This document shows, in pieces, positions 59,132 through 64,000 of a DNA stretch of 64,000 bases (positions are counted from its first letter, which is position 1; each line of letters begins with the position of its first letter). The DNA lies in assembly GCA_949745795.1 (NCBI GenBank), contig CATKAZ010000114.1:1-64000 (forward strand), in the 5' to 3' direction. The stretch comes from an uncultured Oscillospiraceae bacterium (GTDB lineage Bacteria > Bacillota > Clostridia > Oscillospirales > Ruminococcaceae). Made by a program: the position numbers and the translations under genes. The notes under the pieces were generated by a model. It did no database searches, had not been told where the DNA came from, and worked only from the letters and a program-made list of their open reading frames with translations.

Positions 59132-62059
59132 ATGGCTATTTATTCTCTCGGTATTGACGTTGGATCAACAACAGTAAAAACTGTTATTATTGATGAAAAG
59201 AAAAATATAATTTACTCGGAATACCAGCGTCACTTTTCAAAAGTACGTGAAGCAGTAAAAATACAGCTTCAAGCTATACAGCAAAAATATCCAAATGATA
59301 CTTTTAAAATATGTATGACCGGTTCTGCGGGACTGGGTCTTGCCACAGGTGCGGAAATTCCTTTTGTACAGGAAGTAAACTCTGCTTTTATAGCAGTAAA
59401 AGAAAGATTTCCCGACGCTGACGCCGTTATAGAGCTTGGCGGAGAGGACGCTAAAATTATTTTCCTGACCGGCGGTGTCGAACAGCGTATGAACGGTTCA
59501 TGCGCAGGCGGAACAGGCGCATTTATAGATCAGATGGCTACACTCCTTGGAGTAACGGTAAATGAGATGGACAGTATGTCGCTGTCCGCTCAAAAGGTTT
59601 ATCCCATCGCTTCAAGATGCGGCGTTTTTGCAAAGTCTGATATTCAGCCCCTTTTAAATCAGGGCGCTAAAAGAGAAGATATATGCGCAAGCATTTTTCA
59701 GGCTGTTGTGGATCAGACAGTATCCGGTTTGGCACAGGGCAGAATTATCGAAGGCAAGGTACTTTTCTTAGGCGGTCCTCTATCATTCCTTAAAGGACTG
59801 AGAAAAGCGTTTGTCGATACCTTAGGACTTAAAGAAGGAGAAACAGCGGTATTCCCAGAAGAAGCTCCCGTATTTGTTGCCTTAGGCTGCGCTTTGTTTG
59901 CATTTAACAGTCATGACGATTTTACAATTGAATCGGTTATAAAAAAGATTGAACACGCTAAAACCGGAAACGGAATCGTAACCGGTCAGCCTTTGTTTAA
60001 TACTAAGGCAGAATATGAAGAATTTATTTCAAGACATAAAAAATGTGACCTTGAATATGCCGATCTGCATACATATAAAGGAAATGCTTACCTTGGTATC
60101 GATGCAGGTTCAACCACTACCAAGCTTATTCTTATTACCGAAGACTGCCGAATTTTATATCAGCATTATTCCTCGAATAAAGGTCAGCCGCTTGACAGAA
60201 TAGCAGATAAGCTTAAAAAGATATACAGCGAAATGAATCCGGAAATAAAAATTGCCGGAAGCGCAGTAACAGGCTACGGCGAAGATCTTATAAAAGCGGG
60301 ACTTTCGATAGATTTCGGTATTGTTGAAACAGTGGCTCATTTTAAAGCGGCGTCATATTTCTGTCCTGAAGTAGATTTTATTATAGATATCGGCGGACAG
60401 GATATAAAATGCTTTAAAATTAAAAATCACAGTATAGACAGTATTATGCTAAATGAAGCATGCTCCTCCGGCTGCGGTTCGTTTATCCAGACCTTTGCAC
60501 TGGCTCTGGGATATGATATAGCGGACTTTGCGTCCTTAGGCTTGTTTGCTGAAAATCCCGTTGATTTGGGTTCACGCTGTACGGTATTTATGAACAGCAG
60601 TGTCAAACAGGCTCAGAAAGACGGCGCAACTGTAGAGGATATCTCCGCCGGACTTTCCTCTTCAATTATTAAAAATGCCGTTTATAAAGTAATCAGAGCA
60701 AAATCACCTGAAGAACTAGGTAAAAATATCGTAGTTCAGGGCGGAACTTTCTTAAATGACGCAGTACTCAGAGCATTTGAAACAGAAATGGGAAGAAACG
60801 TTATCCGTCCGGCAATTTCAGGACTAATGGGCGCATTCGGAGCGGCTCTATACGCAAAAGAAAAAACAAAAGGCCATTCTTCCACAATCACCAAAGAAAT
60901 TCTTGACAATTTTTCATATACGTCTAAATCAGCTCAATGCGGAGGCTGTACAGCAAAATGCGGTCTTAATATTATCACCTTTGCCGACGGCAGAAAATTT
61001 ATTTCCGGAAACAGATGTGAAAGAGGCGCCGGGAAATCAGTCAGCGGAGAAAACGAAAGTCTTTACGATTTTAAATATAAACTGCTTCTTTCCATGTTTG
61101 AGCAGTCTTCAGAAGGTTCAAAAGCAAAGATAGGTCTTCCTCTTGCGCTTAATTTCTATGAATTGATTCCATTCTGGAAAACATTGTTTAACGAACTGGG
61201 CTTTGAAACGGTTATTTCCGACGAAAGCTCAAGAGATATCTATTATCTGGGACAGCATACTATTCCGTCAGATACTGTGTGCTATCCGGCAAAGCTTACT
61301 CACGGTCATATTGAAAGCCTGCTGGATAAAAATGTCGATTTTATTTTCTATCCGTGCATGAGCTATAATATTGACGAGGGTGAAAGCGATAACCACTTTA
61401 ACTGTCCGGTTGTTGCATACTATCCGGAACTTCTTATTGCCAACAATCCCAGACTTAACAGCAATAATTTTATTTATCCTTATGTAGATATAAACAGAGA
61501 AAAGAATGTAATTTCCGTAATGTACGATCTACTTAAAAAATACGGTATTAAAAAACCACAGATTAAATCGGCAGTGAAAAAAGCATATGAAAAGCTTTCC
61601 GACTACAGAAATGAAATTTTTAACAGGGGAAATCAGATTATCAGTAAGGCACGTGAAAACGGGCAGAAAATAATCGTACTCTCCGGACGTCCTTACCATA
61701 TCGACAATGAAATAAATCACGGAATCCAAAAGCTGATTACCGGTCTTGGCATGGCTGTGGTATCTGAGGACGCCGTTTTCCAATACGGTCATTATCCGAA
61801 TCCCGGAGTTTTAAATCAGTGGAGTTACCATGCTCGCCTTTACCGTGCAGCACAGTATGTAACCACACAGCCGGATATGCAGCTTGTACAGCTTGTTTCA
61901 TTCGGCTGCGGAATCGACGCTATTACTACCGACGAAGTAAGAGAAATCCTCGAATCAAAAGGCAAGCTTTACACTCAGCTAAAAATCGATGAGATAAACA
62001 ATCTCGGCGCAGCTAAAATAAGACTGAGAAGTCTTGTAGCGGCAATGGAAGAGAGATAG
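59132..62059 (+). CDS. 2-Hydroxyacyl-CoA dehydratase activase-type protein (two ATPase modules plus DUF2229)
   Basis: A 975-residue protein. Two BcrAD/BadF/HgdC-type ATPase modules are visible: residues about 1-290 (LGIDVGSTTVKTV, GGTGAFIDQM) and about 310-590 (LGIDAGSTTTKLI, ACSSGCGSF). A Cys-rich linker follows (CGGCTAKCGLN) and then a DUF2229 region (about 650-975). Relatives use ATP to drive an electron to a [4Fe-4S] dehydratase, but the biological partner of these long forms is unclear. GAAAGG lies before the ATG. The downstream gene completes the usual architecture. Confidence 0.9.
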   Translation: MAIYSLGIDVGSTTVKTVIIDEKKNIIYSEYQRHFSKVREAVKIQLQAIQQKYPNDTFKICMTGSAGLGLATGAEIPFVQEVNSAFIAVKERFPDADAVIELGGEDAKIIFLTGGVEQRMNGSCAGGTGAFIDQMATLLGVTVNEMDSMSLSAQKVYPIASRCGVFAKSDIQPLLNQGAKREDICASIFQAVVDQTVSGLAQGRIIEGKVLFLGGPLSFLKGLRKAFVDTLGLKEGETAVFPEEAPVFVALGCALFAFNSHDDFTIESVIKKIEHAKTGNGIVTGQPLFNTKAEYEEFISRHKKCDLEYADLHTYKGNAYLGIDAGSTTTKLILITEDCRILYQHYSSNKGQPLDRIADKLKKIYSEMNPEIKIAGSAVTGYGEDLIKAGLSIDFGIVETVAHFKAASYFCPEVDFIIDIGGQDIKCFKIKNHSIDSIMLNEACSSGCGSFIQTFALALGYDIADFASLGLFAENPVDLGSRCTVFMNSSVKQAQKDGATVEDISAGLSSSIIKNAVYKVIRAKSPEELGKNIVVQGGTFLNDAVLRAFETEMGRNVIRPAISGLMGAFGAALYAKEKTKGHSSTITKEILDNFSYTSKSAQCGGCTAKCGLNIITFADGRKFISGNRCERGAGKSVSGENESLYDFKYKLLLSMFEQSSEGSKAKIGLPLALNFYELIPFWKTLFNELGFETVISDESSRDIYYLGQHTIPSDTVCYPAKLTHGHIESLLDKNVDFIFYPCMSYNIDEGESDNHFNCPVVAYYPELLIANNPRLNSNNFIYPYVDINREKNVISVMYDLLKKYGIKKPQIKSAVKKAYEKLSDYRNEIFNRGNQIISKARENGQKIIVLSGRPYHIDNEINHGIQKLITGLGMAVVSEDAVFQYGHYPNPGVLNQWSYHARLYRAAQYVTTQPDMQLVQLVSFGCGIDAITTDEVREILESKGKLYTQLKIDEINNLGAAKIRLRSLVAAMEER

Positions 62060-62075
62060 AATTGGAGAAAAATAT

Positions 62076-63296
62076 ATGCAATATCCTGTATTCAAGCCGG
62101 AAATGAAGGACAGCTATACTATTCTTGTGCCTGATATGCTGCCCGTGCATTTCAAGCTTATTATAAACATTCTGAAAAAATACGGCTATAATGTGGAACT
62201 GCTTCAAACCTCTACAAGAGAGGTTGTGGACGAAGGACTCAAAAATGTCCACAATGATACATGCTATCCTGCACTGCTGGTAATCGGACAGTTTATCAAC
62301 GCCTTAAAAAGCGGCAAATACGACGTCAATAAAACCGCTTTGATGCTCACCCAAACCGGAGGCGGATGCCGTGCGTCAAATTACATTCATCTTCTAAGAA
62401 AGGCTCTGAAAAAAGAATTTCCTCAGGTGCCTGTTATTTCCCTGAATTTAAGCGGACTGGAAAAGGGCAACGGACTTAATCTTACATTACCGCTGCTTAT
62501 TAAGGTTGTCTATGCAGTCTTTTACGGCGATTTGCTCATGTCCTTATATAACCAGTGCAAGCCTTATGAAATAAACAAAGGCGATACCGATAAAATGAGA
62601 GATTTGTGGCAGCAGAAGCTCATTCCGATTTTTGATAAAAGAGAGTTTCTTAAATGTAAAAAATACTGCCGTATGATGTGTGAGGACTTCGACAAAATAA
62701 AGCGTACTAAGGAAAAGAAAATCCGTGTAGGAATAGTAGGAGAAATTTATGTAAAATATTCTCCCCTGGCAAACAATCATCTGGAAGAATTTCTGCTGTC
62801 CGAGGGCTGCGAACCTATAGTACCTGCGCTTATGGAATTTGTAATGTATTGTCTCGCCGGTTCGGTAGCAGACGGAAAACTGTATCAGTTTAAATCGCAG
62901 AAAACCTTTGTCAGCAAAATCGGTTACGGCTTTATTCATAAGGTACAGAAAACCGTTATAAATACAATCAATGAACATGGCGTATTTGAAGCCCCTCATG
63001 ATTTTGACCACATAAGAAAGCTTGCTGACAAGTACATCAGTCAAGGTGTAAATATGGGTGAAGGCTGGCTTATTCCTGCTGAAATGGCGGCTCTTGCGGA
63101 AACCGGTACCGAAAATATTATCTGTACTCAGCCTTTCGGCTGTCTGCCTAACCATATTGTAGCTAAAGGTATGTCAAGAGTTATAAAGCAGGCATATCCT
63201 GACGCAAATATAGTGGCTATCGACTATGATCCGGGAGCTACCAAAGTTAATCAGGAAAACAGAATCAAGCTTATGCTTGCAAATGCAAAAAAATGA
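62076..63296 (+). CDS. DUF2229-type activase-associated protein (CoA-dehydratase beta-like)
   Basis: A 406-residue protein resembling the C-terminal third of the long activase proteins (HgdB-like folds). Cysteines are in 'VHNDTCYPALL', 'GGGCRASNY', 'KKYCRMMC' and 'CTQPFGCLPNHI', plausible cluster ligands. It has its own GGAG ribosome site 16 bp after the previous stop, so it is a genuine separate gene, not a frameshift product. It likely works as a complex with the preceding protein. Confidence 0.85.
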   Translation: MQYPVFKPEMKDSYTILVPDMLPVHFKLIINILKKYGYNVELLQTSTREVVDEGLKNVHNDTCYPALLVIGQFINALKSGKYDVNKTALMLTQTGGGCRASNYIHLLRKALKKEFPQVPVISLNLSGLEKGNGLNLTLPLLIKVVYAVFYGDLLMSLYNQCKPYEINKGDTDKMRDLWQQKLIPIFDKREFLKCKKYCRMMCEDFDKIKRTKEKKIRVGIVGEIYVKYSPLANNHLEEFLLSEGCEPIVPALMEFVMYCLAGSVADGKLYQFKSQKTFVSKIGYGFIHKVQKTVINTINEHGVFEAPHDFDHIRKLADKYISQGVNMGEGWLIPAEMAALAETGTENIICTQPFGCLPNHIVAKGMSRVIKQAYPDANIVAIDYDPGATKVNQENRIKLMLANAKK

Positions 63297-63325
63297 AAAA
63301 AGGACGGTTTAACCGTCCTTTTTTA
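63295..63325 (+). terminator. Activase operon terminator
   Basis: A GGACGGTT-T-AACCGTCC palindrome (63302-63318) flanked by an A-run and a T-run, directly after the stop. Confidence 0.85.
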
Positions 63326-63406
63326 TATTCGGCACTGTATTATTGTAAAAATGTTATGCAAAAATTAAAAACAAGTAGCATTTTAGCATTACAGATAGTA
63401 ATATTT

Positions 63407-63513
63407 GTTTTCAACAGACTAAAATTATGATTTTACGAAGTTTTCCACTCTTTCCACATAGTTTTCAACAGCTTTTCCCGTAGTTTTCCACCCTTTCCAC
63501 ATAGTTTTCAACA
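63407..63513. repeat. Direct repeats of DnaA-box-like 9-10-mers
   Basis: A 32-bp unit at 63439-63470 recurs at 63482-63513 with one change, 43 bp apart. Each unit holds GTTTTCCAC, CTTTCCACA and GTTTTCAACA; an extra GTTTTCAACA is at 63407-63416 and TTTTCCC in the spacer. The 9-mers differ from TTATCCACA at two positions each. The function is unknown. Confidence 0.7.
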
Positions 63514-63601
63514 ACTATTTTAACATTTGTCTATTACAGAATGTATATTTATCCGAAAAAACGGTAATAATTATACCTGAAATCAGCTTTCGGAGGTTAC
63601 C

Positions 63602-63862
63602 ATGATAAAAGGAGTAAATAAAAAGGTTCTTGAGATCAATAATCCACAAAGTATATATTTTGAAAAGGCAGTACTGTATTTAAAGCCTAATATGAGCAAT
63701 GCACCTGAAAAGCTTATAAGCCGTGAGGCTAACGAGCTTATACGCAGTATGAGTCCTAAAGCGCCTAAATACGTCTTTTGGCTAAAATTACTGCTGATGA
63801 TCACATCTTCTTTTCTTGCTTTGGGCGCCGGCATGTATTTTCTTTCTGCAGTATTTCATTGA
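63602..63862 (+). CDS. Small membrane protein of unknown function
   Basis: An 86-residue protein: a hydrophilic N-terminal part ('NPQSIYFEKAVLYLKP', 'LISREANELIRSMSP') and one C-terminal membrane helix (about 60-84). GGAGG 6 bp upstream of the ATG supports it. No family recognised. It lies just after the direct repeats. Confidence 0.7.
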   Translation: MIKGVNKKVLEINNPQSIYFEKAVLYLKPNMSNAPEKLISREANELIRSMSPKAPKYVFWLKLLLMITSSFLALGAGMYFLSAVFH

Positions 63863-64000
63863 TTTCGTCTTTATATACCAAAATAATCTGTAAAATTCTC
63901 TTGTAATTTTTCTGTAATAATGCTATAATTAATTTTGAAAACGTTTTGTAAAAAAATAAAGATAATTTTGTTATAAATCTGAAGATATTGGAAGTAGATG
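63863..64000. other. AT-rich right edge
   Basis: No ORF. A TATAAT at 63922-63927 preceded by TTGTAA (about 63900) suggests a plus-strand promoter for a gene beyond the window. Confidence 0.35.

Noticed and set aside
61000..62080. Frameshift between the two activase genes
   Set aside because: The first protein ends normally and the second has its own GGAG site and ATG 16 bp later, so two genes are the simpler reading.
62544..63155. 203-codon minus-strand frame
   Set aside because: Antisense to the DUF2229 gene, rich in Phe/Tyr as expected from its complement, no ribosome site.
63407..63513. CRISPR array
   Set aside because: Only two full repeat copies with an 11-bp spacer and no cas genes.
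1..64000. tRNA genes and classic riboswitches (T-box, SAM, TPP, lysine)
   Set aside because: I scanned leaders and gaps by eye and saw no convincing cloverleaf, T-box or aptamer core; leaders with clear promoters are mostly short.

Overview
The window reads as chromosome of a low-GC, spore-forming Clostridia, most likely an Oscillospirales/Ruminococcaceae-type gut or rumen anaerobe. The evidence is Spo0A and SpoIVB, a type I dockerin on a secreted protease, xylan/xylose and glycogen enzymes, lysine synthesis through DapL, the GatCAB route to amidated tRNAs, a TagD/TagB-like wall polymer pair, and large 2-hydroxyacyl-CoA dehydratase activase-type proteins. Species cannot be named from the sequence alone. 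No rRNA, tRNA, IS element or CRISPR array was seen inside the window, but a perfect sigma-A promoter at bases 35-63 fires off the left edge and looks like a stable-RNA promoter.

Layout. 1-600: outward promoter and a small XRE regulator. 630-9202 (minus): a complete arginine pathway, argG-argH-(small membrane protein)-argC-argJ-argB-(DUF3592-like)-argD-argF, behind a consensus promoter with four ArgR-like palindromes upstream. 9346-13648: a TIM-barrel protein, a flavin reductase-like protein, spo0A and spoIVB (divergent) and HPr. 13929-17554 (minus): ylxM-ffh-rpsP-khpA and rimM-trmD. 17784-19293: two exported proteins of unknown function. 19515-23878: glycogen phosphorylase and a GH13 enzyme. 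23962-29442 (minus): AraC regulator, xylB, xylA and a GH43 enzyme. 29883-34595 (minus): GntR/YtrA-type ABC exporter operon and a lipoprotein with its own dyad operator. 34671-37662: pdxR divergent from pdxST. 37800-40041: DAHP synthase, prephenate dehydrogenase and a Dabb protein. 40070-44709 (minus): gatC, gatA and a single ORF joining GatB to an archaeal-type aspartyl-tRNA synthetase. 44930-46985: dapF-dapL. 47155-52266: a small unknown protein, a ricin-type lectin protein and a dockerin-bearing subtilase. 52592-55414: tagD and a two-domain CDP-glycerol transferase/GT4 protein. 55449-57248: a stand-alone phage-type lysis cassette facing a Cro/CI-S24-type repressor across an operator-rich promoter region. 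57299-58877: GH1 beta-glucosidase and a small protein. 59132-63296: two-gene CoA-dehydratase activase/DUF2229 system. 63407-63513: direct repeats resembling degenerate DnaA boxes, then a small membrane protein.

Two observations stand out. First, GatB and an archaeal-type AspRS are one continuous 956-residue polypeptide encoded with gatC and gatA, which looks like a covalently assembled Asp-tRNA(Asn) transamidosome. Second, three overlapping genes (XhlA-like membrane protein, holin, M23 endolysin without signal peptide) form a lysis module with its own repressor and four copies of a 16-bp dyad placed on both promoters, with no other phage genes nearby. The repressor's S24-like domain seems to lack the canonical cleavage dipeptide and the catalytic lysine position, so the trigger may not be classical SOS autocleavage.
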